NCBI RefSeq assembly: GCF_003131185.1
Contig: NZ_QFFU01000020.1
Span: 1-64,000, forward strand
Direction of reading: 5' to 3'
Origin: Pseudomonas ovata
Lineage (GTDB): Bacteria > Pseudomonadota > Gammaproteobacteria > Pseudomonadales > Pseudomonadaceae
Length of the DNA stretch: 64,000 bases
Shown here: one piece after another, positions 35,509-44,832 of the stretch
How the letters are laid out: each line of letters begins with the position of its first letter
How positions within the stretch are numbered: the stretch's first letter is position 1
Program-made: the position numbers and the translations under genes
The notes under the pieces: generated by a model
What the model saw: the letters and a program-made list of their open reading frames with translations, nothing else
The model's database searches: none
Told to the model about the DNA's origin: nothing

Positions 35509-35649
35509 GTAGGAGCGCGCTTGCCCGCGACCGAGTGCGCAGCGCTCGCAAAATTGATGAAACGCCGCAAATTTACGGCCTGAAATCTGCGAAACGCCGC
35601 AAATTTACGACTGCTAACGCAGCCGGTCGCGGGCAGAGCGCGCTCCTAC
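35509..35649. repeat. Composite REP-type repeat, copy 7
   Basis: 141-bp copy between codirectional fkpB and ispH. The GAGTGCGCAGCGCTC-type end is on the left, the CTGCGTTAGCAG-type end on the right. Its interior motif is a third variant, GCGGCG (AACGCCGCAAATTTACG in this orientation), present in both arms, as if the two arms had been homogenised. Confidence 0.9.
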
Positions 35650-35666
35650 GTCAGGCCAGCGGCGGG

Positions 35667-36125
35667 TCAGGCGTTCAATGCCGTCACGTCGAAGATTTGC
35701 ACTTCGAATTCCAGCGTCTTGCCGGCCAGCGGGTGGTTGAAGTCGATGGTCACCTGTTGATCGTCGAACGCTTTGACCACACCGGGCAATTCGGTGTTCG
35801 CGGCATCGTTGAAGATCACCAACAGGCCCTCGGACAGCTCCATCCCTTCGAACTGCGAGCGTGGCATGATCTGCACGTTTTGCGGGTTGGGCTGACCAAA
35901 GGCGTTTTCCGGCAGGATCTGCACGCTGCGGTGATCGCCGGCCTTGAAGCCGAAGATCGCCATCTCAAAGCCCGGCAACAGGTTGCCGTCGCCGACCTTG
36001 AAGGTCGCCGGCGACTTGTCGAAGGTGCTGTCTACGGTGTCGCCGTTTTCCAGGCGCAGGGCAAAGTGCAGGGTGACCTGAGTGTTCTGGCCAATGCGCT
36101 GTTCGCTTGCCGAATATTCAGTCAT
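35667..36125 (-). CDS. fkpB: FKBP-type peptidyl-prolyl isomerase, SlpA/FkpB type
   Basis: A 152-residue FKBP of the SlyD-like branch: cytoplasmic prolyl isomerase and chaperone. The FKBP part starts NTQVTLHFALRLENGDTVDSTF; the inserted flap domain (PENAFGQPNPQNVQIMPRSQF) distinguishes SlpA/SlyD proteins from small FKBPs, and the C-terminal VTIDFNHPLAGKTLEFEVQI strand closes the barrel. No His-rich tail, so FkpB rather than SlyD. Overlaps lspA by eight bases. Confidence 0.92.
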   Translation of the reverse strand: MTEYSASEQRIGQNTQVTLHFALRLENGDTVDSTFDKSPATFKVGDGNLLPGFEMAIFGFKAGDHRSVQILPENAFGQPNPQNVQIMPRSQFEGMELSEGLLVIFNDAANTELPGVVKAFDDQQVTIDFNHPLAGKTLEFEVQIFDVTALNA

Positions 36126-36645
36126 GAACGGCCTCTCCGGTTTTCTTGCTCTTGAACATGTCCAGCGCCAGCATCACCGCGCCGACGCTGATGGCGCTGT
36201 CGGCCACGTTGAACGCCGGGAAGTACCAGCGGTTCTGCCAGTGCACCAGGATGAAATCGATCACATGGCCCAGCACGACGCGGTCGTACAGGTTGCCAAG
36301 CGCCCCGCCCAGCACCAGGGCCAGCGCAATCGCCAGCCAGGTGTCGTCACGCCCAAGACGCTTGAGCCAGACCACCAGCACGCCACTGACCACGATGGCG
36401 ATCAGGGCGAACAGCCAGCGCTGCCAGCCGGCGCCGTCCGCCAGGAAGCTGAAGGCGGCGCCGGTGTTGTAGGCCAGGGTCCAGCTGAAGTAGTCCGGAA
36501 TGACGATGATCTGCTGGTACAGGTTCAGCGAGTGCTCGAAGTAGTACTTGCTGGCCTGGTCAATGACCAGGACCAGCAGCGTCAACCACAACCAGCCCAG
36601 GCGGCCGAAACGGCCACCGGGTGCCGACAGGCTGTTATCACGCAT
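36118..36645 (-). CDS. lspA: Lipoprotein signal peptidase
   Basis: Inner-membrane aspartyl protease that removes the signal peptide of lipidated prolipoproteins such as BamD and the small lipoprotein at 57363. The 175 residues form four membrane helices; the catalytic aspartates are in GNLYDR (about residue 127) and NVADSAIS (about 146). The ATG at 36645 overlaps the ileS 3' end by eight bases; the upstream extension to 36684 lies inside ileS. Confidence 0.94.
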   Translation of the reverse strand: MRDNSLSAPGGRFGRLGWLWLTLLVLVIDQASKYYFEHSLNLYQQIIVIPDYFSWTLAYNTGAAFSFLADGAGWQRWLFALIAIVVSGVLVVWLKRLGRDDTWLAIALALVLGGALGNLYDRVVLGHVIDFILVHWQNRWYFPAFNVADSAISVGAVMLALDMFKSKKTGEAVHD

Positions 36646-39469
36646 AGTGACGCACCTCGCCGGCGCCGCTGATGTTGTCCGCACAGCGGTTGCAGATCAG
36701 CGGATGGTCGGCGTGGCTGCCCACGTCTTCGCGATGATGCCAGCAACGGGCGCACTTGGCGTGGGCCGACTTGACCACCTTGAGCTTGAGGCCCGCCACC
36801 TCGGTGACCACCGCATCGGCCGGGGCCGACAGCAGCGGCGCCACAGTGGCCGTGGAGGTGATCAGCACGAAGCGCAGCTCGTTACCCAGTTTGTTCAGGT
36901 CGGCGACCAGCGCGTCTTCGGCGTACAGGGTCACTTCGGCCTGCAGGTTGCCGCCAATGGCCTTGGCCGCGCGCAGGTTTTCCATTTCCTTGTTCACGGC
37001 CGTCTTCACCGCCATGACCCGCTCCCAGTAGGCACGGTCCAGCTCGAAGCCTTCCGGCAGCTCGCTCAGGCCCTGGTACCAGGTGTTGAGCATCACCGAT
37101 TCGTTGCGCTCGCCCGGCAAGAACTGCCACAGCTCGTCGGCGGTGAACGCCAGGATCGGCGCGATCCAGCGCACCAGCGCCTCGCTGATGTGGAACAGCG
37201 CGGTCTGGCAGGAACGCCGTGCGGTGCTGTTGGCACCGGTGGTGTACTGACGGTCCTTGATGATGTCCAGGTAGAAGCCGCCCAGCTCCTGCACGCAGAA
37301 GTTGTGGATCTTCGAGTAAACGTTCCAGAAACGGTATTCGCTGTAGTGCTCTTCCAGCTCGCGCTGCAGCAGCAGGGTGCGGTCCACGGCCCAGCGGTCC
37401 AGCGCCAGCATTTCCTCGGCCGGCAGCAGGTCGGTGGCCGGGTTGAAACCGGTCAGGTTCGACAGCAGGAAGCGGGCGGTATTGCGGATCCGCCGGTAGG
37501 CGTCGGCGCTGCGCTGCAGGATCTGGTCGGAGACCGCCATTTCGCCGGAGTAGTCGGTGGCCGAGACCCACAGGCGCATGATGTCGGCGCCCAGCGTGTC
37601 GTTGACCTTCTGTGGCTCGATGGTGTTACCCAGCGACTTCGACATCTTGTGACCCTTTTCATCGACGGTGAAGCCGTGGGTCAGCAGTTCGCGGTAAGGG
37701 GCATGGTTGTCGATGGCGCAACCGGTCAGCAACGAGGAGTGGAACCAGCCGCGGTGCTGGTCGGAGCCTTCCAGGTACAGGTCGGCACGCGAGCCGCTGT
37801 CGTGGCCGATGTCGTGCGAGCCGCGCAAGACGTGCCAGTGCGTGGTGCCGGAGTCGAACCAGACGTCCAGGGTGTCGCTGATCTTGTCGTACTGGGCCGC
37901 TTCGTCACCGAGCAGTTCGGCCGCATCCAGCTTGAACCAGGCCTCGATGCCTGCTTTTTCAATGCGCTGGGCGACTTCTTCCATCAGCTCGACGGTGCGT
38001 GGGTGCAGCTCGCCGCTTTCCTTGTGCAGGAAGAACGGGATCGGCACGCCCCAGTTGCGCTGGCGCGAGATGCACCAGTCCGGGCGGTTGGCGATCATCG
38101 AATGCAGGCGTGCCTGGCCCCAGGCCGGCACGAATCTGGTCTCTTCGATTGCCTTGAGGGCACGGTTGCGCAGGGTGTCGCCGGCGGCCGGCGGCTTGTC
38201 CATGCCGACGAACCACTGCGCGGTGGCACGGTAGATCAAGGGCGACTTGTGGCGCCAGCAGTGCATGTAGCTGTGGCTGATGGTTTCGGTGTGCAGCAGG
38301 CTGCCCACTTCGGCCAGCTTGTCGATGATGTTCTGGTTGGCCTTGAAGATGAACTGGCCGCCAAAGAACTCCAGCGACTCGACGTACACGCCGTTGCTCT
38401 GCACGGGGCTGAGGATGTCATCGTTGCTCATGCCGTACTGCTTGCAGATGTTGAAGTCGTCCAGGCCATAGGCCGGGGCGCTGTGGACAACACCGGTGCC
38501 GGCCCCCAGCTCGACGTAGTCGGCCACGTACAGCGGCGACAGGCGGTCGTAGAACGGGTGACGGAAGTTGATCAGTTCCAGCGCCTTGCCGGTGGCGGTA
38601 GCGATCACCGAACCTTCGAGCGTGTAGCGCGCCAGGCACGAGGCGACCAGCTCTTCGGCCAGGATCAGCAAGCGGTCACCGACATCGACCAGCGCGTAGG
38701 TGAACTCGGGGTGCACGTTCAGCGCCTGGTTGGCCGGGATGGTCCACGGGGTGGTGGTCCAGATCACGATGGCGGCCGGCTTGGGCAACGCTTCCAGGCC
38801 AAAGGCGGCGGCCAGCTTCGCGTCATCGGCAACCGGGAAGGCCACGTCGATGGTCGAGGATTTCTTGTCCTGGTATTCGACTTCTGCTTCGGCCAGGGCC
38901 GAACCGCAATCGAAGCACCAGTTGACCGGCTTGAGGCCCTTGAACACGAAACCGCCCTTGACCATCTCGGCCAGGGCACGGACTTCACCGGCCTCGTTGG
39001 CAAAGTTCATGGTCAGGTACGGGTTGTCCCAGTCGCCCAGCACGCCCAGGCGGATGAACTCGGCCTTCTGGCCCTCGATCTGCTCGGCAGCGTAGGCACG
39101 GCACAGCTCGCGGGTCTTGTCGGCGGACAGGTTCTTGCCGTGGGTGACTTCGACCTTGTGCTCGATCGGCAGGCCGTGGCAATCCCAGCCCGGCACGTAC
39201 GGGGCGTCGAAGCCGGCCAGGGTCTTGGAGCGCACGATCATGTCCTTGAGGATCTTGTTCAGTGCGTGACCGATGTGAATCTTGCCATTGGCATAGGGCG
39301 GGCCGTCGTGCAGGACGAACTTGGGACGGTCCTTGCCAATTTCACGCAGCTTCTGGTACAGGCCAATGCTGTCCCAGCGCTGCAGGGTCTGCGGCTCGCG
39401 CTGGGGCAGGCCGGCCTTCATCGGGAAGGCGGTGTCCGGAAGATTAAGCGTGGCTTTGTAGTCGGTCAT
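36638..39469 (-). CDS. ileS: Isoleucyl-tRNA synthetase
   Basis: Class I synthetase of 943 residues that charges tRNA-Ile. ATP site motifs are PYANGKIHIGHALNK (HIGH, about residues 57-71) and KMSKS (in GHKMSKSLGN, about 605); the editing domain GTGVVHSAPAYGLDDF lies near 325; the C-terminal zinc knuckle is CARCW...ICNRC. The presence of KMSKS with the C-terminal zinc domain marks the mupirocin-sensitive bacterial form rather than the eukaryote-like IleS2. Flanked by ribF and lspA with overlaps of four and eight bases. Confidence 0.97.
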   Translation of the reverse strand: MTDYKATLNLPDTAFPMKAGLPQREPQTLQRWDSIGLYQKLREIGKDRPKFVLHDGPPYANGKIHIGHALNKILKDMIVRSKTLAGFDAPYVPGWDCHGLPIEHKVEVTHGKNLSADKTRELCRAYAAEQIEGQKAEFIRLGVLGDWDNPYLTMNFANEAGEVRALAEMVKGGFVFKGLKPVNWCFDCGSALAEAEVEYQDKKSSTIDVAFPVADDAKLAAAFGLEALPKPAAIVIWTTTPWTIPANQALNVHPEFTYALVDVGDRLLILAEELVASCLARYTLEGSVIATATGKALELINFRHPFYDRLSPLYVADYVELGAGTGVVHSAPAYGLDDFNICKQYGMSNDDILSPVQSNGVYVESLEFFGGQFIFKANQNIIDKLAEVGSLLHTETISHSYMHCWRHKSPLIYRATAQWFVGMDKPPAAGDTLRNRALKAIEETRFVPAWGQARLHSMIANRPDWCISRQRNWGVPIPFFLHKESGELHPRTVELMEEVAQRIEKAGIEAWFKLDAAELLGDEAAQYDKISDTLDVWFDSGTTHWHVLRGSHDIGHDSGSRADLYLEGSDQHRGWFHSSLLTGCAIDNHAPYRELLTHGFTVDEKGHKMSKSLGNTIEPQKVNDTLGADIMRLWVSATDYSGEMAVSDQILQRSADAYRRIRNTARFLLSNLTGFNPATDLLPAEEMLALDRWAVDRTLLLQRELEEHYSEYRFWNVYSKIHNFCVQELGGFYLDIIKDRQYTTGANSTARRSCQTALFHISEALVRWIAPILAFTADELWQFLPGERNESVMLNTWYQGLSELPEGFELDRAYWERVMAVKTAVNKEMENLRAAKAIGGNLQAEVTLYAEDALVADLNKLGNELRFVLITSTATVAPLLSAPADAVVTEVAGLKLKVVKSAHAKCARCWHHREDVGSHADHPLICNRCADNISGAGEVRHYA

Positions 39470-40416
39470 TTCAGGCTCTTGGTTAGCGGTTGGCCATGCC
39501 AGTGGGCACGGGCGGCGGCGACGTCCGCATTGATCGCCGTCTTGAGCGCCTCGAGCGAGGCGAAACGCTGCTCATCGCGCAGCTTGTGGTGGAAGACCAC
39601 CGTCAAACGCCGGCCATAGAGATCACCGGCAAAATCCAGAAGGTGCACCTCGAGGTGGGCGCTGCCATCACCGGCCACGGTCGGGCGCACGCCGATATTG
39701 GCCACCCCCGCCCATGTCTGGCCATCAATGTGTATGCTGACCAGATAGACCCCGCTCAAGGGCACGCGGCGGCGCTTGAGCTGCACATTGGCGGTGGGGG
39801 TCCCCAGTTGGCGGGCCAGCTTCTGGCCATGCAAAACCCGCCCGGCAATCGCGAACGGGCGACCGAGCAAGCGCTCGGCCAGGACGAAGTCCGAGCCAGC
39901 CAGGGCCTTGCGCACCTTGGTACTGCTGACGCGCACGCCGTCTATCTCGACGGTCTGCGCCGCCTCGACGGTAAAGCCGTGGGCAGCACCGACCTGTTGC
40001 AGAAAGTCGAAGTCGCCCTTGCGGTCGTAGCCAAAGCGGAAATCGTCGCCGACCTCCAGGTGCTTCACACCCAGGCCGTCGATCAGGATGGTGTCGACGA
40101 AGGCGGCGGCATCAAGCCGGCTCAGGCGCTGGTTGAACGACAGGCACAGTACCCGGTCGACGCCCTCGGCGCGCAGCAGCTCGATCTTGTCGCGCAGGCG
40201 TGCCAGACGCGCAGGCGCTGTCTCGGGGGCGAAGAATTCACGCGGCTGCGGCTCGAAGATCACCACGCAGCTGGGCACGCCCAGTTCGACCGCCCGCTCA
40301 CGCAGACGCGCCAGGATGGCCTGGTGGCCGCGGTGAACCCCGTCGAAGTTGCCAATCGTGGCGACGCAGCCCCGGTGCTGGGGGCGCAGATTGTGGAGGC
40401 CTCTAACCAGCTGCAT
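39466..40416 (-). CDS. ribF: Riboflavin kinase / FMN adenylyltransferase
   Basis: Bifunctional enzyme making FMN and FAD. The 316-residue protein (ATG at 40416; an ATG six codons earlier at 40434 is also possible) has the nucleotidyltransferase domain with GNFDGVHRGHQ at residues 22-32, and the C-terminal kinase domain with GRVLHGQKLARQLGTPTANVQL near 185, where the GxxxGxPTAN motif binds the nucleotide. Stop overlaps the ileS ATG by four bases. Confidence 0.94.
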   Translation of the reverse strand: MQLVRGLHNLRPQHRGCVATIGNFDGVHRGHQAILARLRERAVELGVPSCVVIFEPQPREFFAPETAPARLARLRDKIELLRAEGVDRVLCLSFNQRLSRLDAAAFVDTILIDGLGVKHLEVGDDFRFGYDRKGDFDFLQQVGAAHGFTVEAAQTVEIDGVRVSSTKVRKALAGSDFVLAERLLGRPFAIAGRVLHGQKLARQLGTPTANVQLKRRRVPLSGVYLVSIHIDGQTWAGVANIGVRPTVAGDGSAHLEVHLLDFAGDLYGRRLTVVFHHKLRDEQRFASLEALKTAINADVAAARAHWHGQPLTKSLK

Positions 40417-40487
40417 AACGCGCTTCTTGCTCATAAAGTGGCCGATTATACCCAGACAAACGCACGGACGACAGGTAATGACGATCA

Positions 40488-40597
40488 GTAGGAGCGCGCT
40501 TGCCCGCGACCGGCTGCGTTAGCAGTCGTAAATTTTCAGCGTCTATACAATTTTTGCGAGCGCTAACGCACTCGGTCGCGGGCAAGCGCGCTCCTAC
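40488..40597. repeat. Composite REP-type repeat, copy 8, overlapping the murJ stop
   Basis: 110-bp copy with a single TCAGCG-type interior motif (CGTAAATTTTCAGCGTCTA). Its right boundary GGCAAGCGCGCTCCTAC overlaps murJ: on the minus strand the murJ codons read ...AGC CTG TAG, and the TAG is the TAG of the repeat's GTAGGAG end. Confidence 0.92.
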
Positions 40598-42135
40598 AGG
40601 CTGATCGCCTTGCGGGCGAAATCCTTGAGGCGAAAGCCCAGCAACAGCAGCATGGCAAAGTAAATCACCACTCCGGCCACCACCAGCCCGCCCAGACGCA
40701 CGAAGCGCTCCAGCATACCGCCCTGGTCCCAGGCCGGCATGAAATGCATCAGGCCCAGCAGCCCGGCCGACATCACCCCGGCGGCCAGGCATAGCTTGAA
40801 CAGGAACTTCGCCCAGCCCGGCTGCGGCTGGAACAGGTCCTGGCGGCGCAACTGCCAGAACAGCAGGCCAGCGTTGATGATCGCCCCGACACTGATCGCC
40901 AGGGCCAGGCCCGCATGCTGCAACGGTCCGATAAAGGCCAGGTTGAGCAATTGCGTGACGACCAGGGTGAAGACCGCGATCTTTACCGGCGTGCGGATGT
41001 TCTGCTGGGCATAGAAGCCCGGCGCCAGCACCTTGATCAGGATCAGGCCCAGCAAGCCGACCGAGTAGGCCACCAGCGCCTGCTGGGTCATGGCCGCATC
41101 ATGGGCGTCGAACCGGCCGTACTGGAACAGCGACACGGTCAACGGCTCGGCCAGCAGGCCCAGCGCCAGGGTGCACGGCAGCACCAGTACGAAACACAGG
41201 CGCAGGCCCCAGTCGAGGATGCGCGAGTACTCCTGGCGGTCCTTGTCGGCGTAGGTCCTGGCCAGGGTCGGCAGCAGGATGGTGCCCAGCGCCACGCCCA
41301 GCACGCCGGACGGCAACTCCATCAGGCGGTCGGCGTAGTACATCCACGACACCGAGCCCGCCACCAGGAACGAGGCGAAGATGGTGTTGATGATCAGCGA
41401 AATCTGGCTGACCGACACACCGAGAATGGCCGGCAGCATCTGCCGCATCACCCGCCATACGCCCGAATCGCGCAGGTTCAGGCGCGGCAGCACCAGCATG
41501 CCGATCTTTTTCAGGTGCGGCAGCTGGTAAAGCAGTTGCAGCAGCCCGCCGACCAGCACCGCCCAGCCCAGCGCCATGATGGGCGGGTCGAAGTACGGAA
41601 TCAGGAACAGCGAAAAGCCGATCATGCTGACGTTGAGCAGGGTCGGCACGAAGGCCGGCACGGCAAAGCGGTTCCAGGTATTGAGGATCGCACCGGCCAG
41701 CGACGACAGGGAAATCAGCAATATATAAGGAAAGGTCACCCGCAACAGATCACTGGTCAGCGCGAATTTTTCCGGGGTATCGGCAAAACCCGGCGCCGTG
41801 GCCCAGATGATCCAGGGCGCAAAGACCACGCCCAGCAGGGTGATCAGCGCCAGGGCCAGGGTCAGCAAGCCCGAGACATAGGCCACGAAGGTACGGGTCG
41901 CTTCCTCGCCCTGCTGTTGCTTGTACTCGGCCAGGATCGGCACGAATGCCTGGGAGAACGCCCCCTCGGCAAAGATGCGCCGCAGCAGGTTGGGCAGCTT
42001 GAAGGCGATGAAGAAGGCGTCGGTCGCCATGCCGGCGCCAAAGGCCCGGGCGATGATGGTATCGCGCACGAATCCCAGGATTCGTGACACCATGGTGATG
42101 GAGCTGACAGCAGCCAGTGACTTGAGCAGGTTCAT
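40594..42135 (-). CDS. murJ: Lipid II flippase MurJ
   Basis: MOP-superfamily transporter that moves lipid II across the inner membrane for peptidoglycan synthesis. The 513-residue protein has the family start (SSITMVSRILGFVRDTIIARAFG as residues 11-33), the PNLLRRIFAEGAFSQAFVP loop with the essential Arg near 52, and about fourteen hydrophobic helices. Its stop codon lies inside repeat copy 8. ribF begins about 180 bases downstream in the same direction. Confidence 0.94.
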   Translation of the reverse strand: MNLLKSLAAVSSITMVSRILGFVRDTIIARAFGAGMATDAFFIAFKLPNLLRRIFAEGAFSQAFVPILAEYKQQQGEEATRTFVAYVSGLLTLALALITLLGVVFAPWIIWATAPGFADTPEKFALTSDLLRVTFPYILLISLSSLAGAILNTWNRFAVPAFVPTLLNVSMIGFSLFLIPYFDPPIMALGWAVLVGGLLQLLYQLPHLKKIGMLVLPRLNLRDSGVWRVMRQMLPAILGVSVSQISLIINTIFASFLVAGSVSWMYYADRLMELPSGVLGVALGTILLPTLARTYADKDRQEYSRILDWGLRLCFVLVLPCTLALGLLAEPLTVSLFQYGRFDAHDAAMTQQALVAYSVGLLGLILIKVLAPGFYAQQNIRTPVKIAVFTLVVTQLLNLAFIGPLQHAGLALAISVGAIINAGLLFWQLRRQDLFQPQPGWAKFLFKLCLAAGVMSAGLLGLMHFMPAWDQGGMLERFVRLGGLVVAGVVIYFAMLLLLGFRLKDFARKAISL

Positions 42136-42291
42136 TGAAAAAGTTACGCGCCTCGACCTAACGACTCATGCATGCAATACTCCGCGCCCCAAACGGGCCC
42201 GAAGCCAAAGTGCGCGAGTTTACAGGTCGCACCGGGGAAGTGAAGCACCGGCGTTATGCCACGACCGCTCAGCGGAACCTGGCATCTCCCC

Positions 42292-42320
42292 TTGACAACA
42301 CTTCCACTCATCGGCATGAT
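42292..42320 (+). promoter_or_regulatory. Sigma-70 promoter of rpsT
   Basis: TTGACA (-35) at 42292-42297, 17-base spacer, CATGAT (-10) at 42315-42320. Perfect -35 box and ideal spacing, fitting strong expression of a ribosomal protein gene. Confidence 0.75.
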
Positions 42321-42371
42321 TCGCGGCCTTGTTTGTAAGCTAATTCATAAAGTCTTTCGAGGAGCTTGACG

Positions 42372-42644
42372 GTGGCCAACTCACCTTCCGCCAAAAAACG
42401 TGCAAAACAGGCTGAGAAGCGTCGCAGCCACAACGCCAGCCTGCGTTCCATGGTTCGTACCTACATCAAGAATGTGGTCAAAGCCATTGACGCAAAAGAC
42501 GCAGAAAAAGCGCAAGCCGCTTATACTCTGGCTGTTCCTGTCATCGACCGTCTGGCCGACAAAGGGATCATCCACAAGAACAAGGCTGCTCGCCACAAGA
42601 GCCGCCTGAATGGTCACATCAAGGCGCTGAAAGAAGCTGCTTGA
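42372..42644 (+). CDS. rpsT: 30S ribosomal protein S20
   Basis: Small basic protein binding 16S rRNA in the 30S body. 90 residues beginning (M)ANSPSAKKRAKQAEKRR. The start is GTG at 42372, with GAGGAG seven bases upstream; S20 genes commonly use a weak start codon that takes part in autoregulation (known for E. coli UUG). A TTG at 42366 in frame is too close to the ribosome site. Transcribed from 42292, terminated at 42659. Confidence 0.96.
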   Translation: MANSPSAKKRAKQAEKRRSHNASLRSMVRTYIKNVVKAIDAKDAEKAQAAYTLAVPVIDRLADKGIIHKNKAARHKSRLNGHIKALKEAA

Positions 42645-42658
42645 TTGATCCGTTCTTG

Positions 42659-42686
42659 AAAAACCGACCTCAGGGTCGGTTTTTTA
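42659..42686 (+). terminator. Rho-independent terminator of rpsT
   Basis: AAAAACCGACC-TCA-GGGTCGGTTTTTTATT: 7-bp stem followed by six T, 15 bases after the rpsT stop. Confidence 0.93.
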
Positions 42687-42705
42687 TTGCCTGGAAAAAG
42701 CCCTC

Positions 42706-44238
42706 CTACTCCACCTGCGTATCCGCCACGCTCAGCGACGCATCGAAAAAGCGGTATTGCCCACGCCCTGCCCGCTTGGCTGAATACATCGCCGCATCGG
42801 CACCCCGGATCAACTCATCGACCTCCTGGCCGTCCCGCGGGCACAGGCTGACACCGACGCTCGGACTGCTATGAACCCGGTGATCGTCCAGCGCATAGAC
42901 CTCCGTCAACCGCTGCACCAGCGCCCTGACCCAGAGCTCGACCTGAGCCTCCGTGCGCTCACCCGCCAATAGCACGACAAACTCATCGCCACCGAAGCGC
43001 GCAGCCTGGTCGGCCGGCTCCAGCAAGCCCTGGATACGCCCGGCCACCGCCTGCAGCAACAGATCGCCGACCTTGTGCCCGAGCGAATCGTTGATCGACT
43101 TGAAACGGTCCATGTCGATAAACAGAATGGCCAGCAGACCACCCTGCCCGCACTGATCGCTCAGCGCCTGCGGGGCAATCTCCAGAAACTTGCGGCGGTT
43201 ATGCAAACCGCTGAGGTGGTCGGTGGCCGCTGCATGACTGCTGCGCCGATGCTCCTCCTCAAGGCGAACGATCAGGTCCTGATTGACCTGCTGCGCCTGC
43301 TCCAGCGCGGCAAAGGCCTGCTGGCGCCTGTACAGCCCCAGAAGGATCCACAGCACCGCCCCCAGAATCAGCACGCTCATACACAGATTCAATACGAACT
43401 GACGCTGGTAGATCTGCCGCGACGACGCCAGGATTTCATCGTAGCCCTGGCTGACCACCACGCTGAAACCGCGCTGCGGCACACGCACGTACAGGCTCTG
43501 GTAACGCTCACGGGCGTCGGACTGGAGCATCTCCCCCGTCAAGGCCCCGGCCTGGGGCAACGCCGGTGCCAGCGGCTTGCCGGCCATCACCAGCCCGCCA
43601 CTGGAAACCCGCAACAGCTCGCGCCCCTCATTGTCGAGCAGGCGCATCATGCCGCTGCGCCCCAGATCGATATGCTCGAAGAGCGAGGCCAGGTAATCCG
43701 CATCCAGCTGCACGACCAGAATACTCTCCATTTTTCCGGTAACGGCATTGACCAGTGGCAGCAAGAAAGGTAGCCATCGACCCGGCTCAGGGCTTTCAGG
43801 CCACTGCAGCAGCGCGGTAAAACCATGATGCTCGACATGCGCATGCAGTTGCGCCCGCCAGCGCGGTGGCATTTGTGCAGGCACACCTGGATGACTGGCA
43901 GACAACAGATGACCGCCAAGGCCATAGAGCGCCATGCGCTTGAACACCGTATCTTCGGCCAGCATGCGCACCAGAGAACGGTAGTTGTCCACCGAACTGT
44001 CCATATCGCCCCGCGCCACCTTGCCGACGGCCTGGGCACGGTCTACCAGTTGGCGCAGGTTCTGCGCGGCGATGGTCGCCAGATTGAGATGCTCCGCAGA
44101 GGCCGCCTGCAGCGCCTCATCGCGTGAGCGCGCCTGTTGCTGGAAGTACAGTACCCAGAGAAAGGTCAAGGTCAGGACGCACAGCATCGCCAGCAGCGAC
44201 TGCACAAAATGGGGCGAGGAAAAAAAGCGGCGCGACAC
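42706..44238 (-). CDS. Membrane-bound diguanylate cyclase
   Basis: A 510-residue enzyme predicted to make cyclic di-GMP. One N-terminal membrane helix (SLLAMLCVLTLTFLWVLYF), a periplasmic sensor of about 240 residues with a dCache-like look (LLPLVNAVTGKMESILVVQLDADYL), a second helix near 280-300 (LNLCMSVLILGAVLWILLGLY), a short coiled coil and a GGDEF domain with an intact active site RFGGDEFVVLL near 425. The inhibitory site that should read RxxD before GGDEF is EPAD here, so product inhibition is probably lost. Convergent with rpsT. Confidence 0.88.
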   Translation of the reverse strand: MSRRFFSSPHFVQSLLAMLCVLTLTFLWVLYFQQQARSRDEALQAASAEHLNLATIAAQNLRQLVDRAQAVGKVARGDMDSSVDNYRSLVRMLAEDTVFKRMALYGLGGHLLSASHPGVPAQMPPRWRAQLHAHVEHHGFTALLQWPESPEPGRWLPFLLPLVNAVTGKMESILVVQLDADYLASLFEHIDLGRSGMMRLLDNEGRELLRVSSGGLVMAGKPLAPALPQAGALTGEMLQSDARERYQSLYVRVPQRGFSVVVSQGYDEILASSRQIYQRQFVLNLCMSVLILGAVLWILLGLYRRQQAFAALEQAQQVNQDLIVRLEEEHRRSSHAAATDHLSGLHNRRKFLEIAPQALSDQCGQGGLLAILFIDMDRFKSINDSLGHKVGDLLLQAVAGRIQGLLEPADQAARFGGDEFVVLLAGERTEAQVELWVRALVQRLTEVYALDDHRVHSSPSVGVSLCPRDGQEVDELIRGADAAMYSAKRAGRGQYRFFDASLSVADTQVE

Positions 44239-44326
44239 AGGCTAATAGCCAGACGGAGCGAGCATGGCAATCACCATCATGCAGTCAAGGAGTGATGACA
44301 TATTACTATCATCACCCCAACCACAA

Positions 44327-44821
44327 TCAAGGCGTGGCAGCACTCGACCAGGGCAGGATCGGGATGGCGGTCACCGCATTCTGCGGACTGCCCTCGATCA
44401 GCCGGTCGCTGTACACCAGGTACACCAGGGTATTGCGCTTCTTGTCGAGAAAGCGCACCACCTGCATGGTCTTGAACACCAGCGAGGTGCGCTCCTTGAA
44501 CACCTCCTCCCCGTCCTTGAGCGCGCCCTTGAAGCGAATCGGCCCGACCTGCCGGCAGGCGATGGACGCCTCGGCACGGTCTTCGGCCAGCCCCAGGCCA
44601 CCCTTGACGCCGCCGGTCTTGGCCCGCGACAGGTAACACGTCACCCCCTCGACGCCGGGATCATCGAAGGCCTCGACCATGATCCGGTCATTGGGCCCGA
44701 CCAGCTTGAACACGGTCGACACCTGGCCGATCTCTTCGGCCATCACTGGCAAGGCACCGCCCAGCACTGACCCGAACAGCGCCAGTGCCGCCACTTTCCT
44801 GAGCCCACGCTGCATGTTCAT
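44327..44821 (-). CDS. creA: CreA family protein
   Basis: A 164-residue exported protein: signal peptide ending GALPVMA, then the CreA core EEIGQVSTVFKLVGPNDRIMVEAFDDPGVEGVTCYLSRAKTGG (residues 26-68) and a conserved cysteine pair (VTCYLS, SIACRQ). CreA relatives are periplasmic and of unknown role; the name comes from linkage to the E. coli creABCD locus, absent here. Starts at 44827 (GTG), 44821 (ATG) and 44815 (ATG) are all open; I chose 44821 as AGG lies five bases upstream. It follows proB on the minus strand by about a dozen bases. Confidence 0.85.
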   Translation of the reverse strand: MNMQRGLRKVAALALFGSVLGGALPVMAEEIGQVSTVFKLVGPNDRIMVEAFDDPGVEGVTCYLSRAKTGGVKGGLGLAEDRAEASIACRQVGPIRFKGALKDGEEVFKERTSLVFKTMQVVRFLDKKRNTLVYLVYSDRLIEGSPQNAVTAIPILPWSSAATP

Positions 44822-44832
44822 ACCCACCTTGT

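Noticed and set aside
36548..39619. 1023-residue open frame on the plus strand
   Set aside because: It is the antisense shadow of ileS, an artefact of high GC content; composition is low-complexity and no domain is present.
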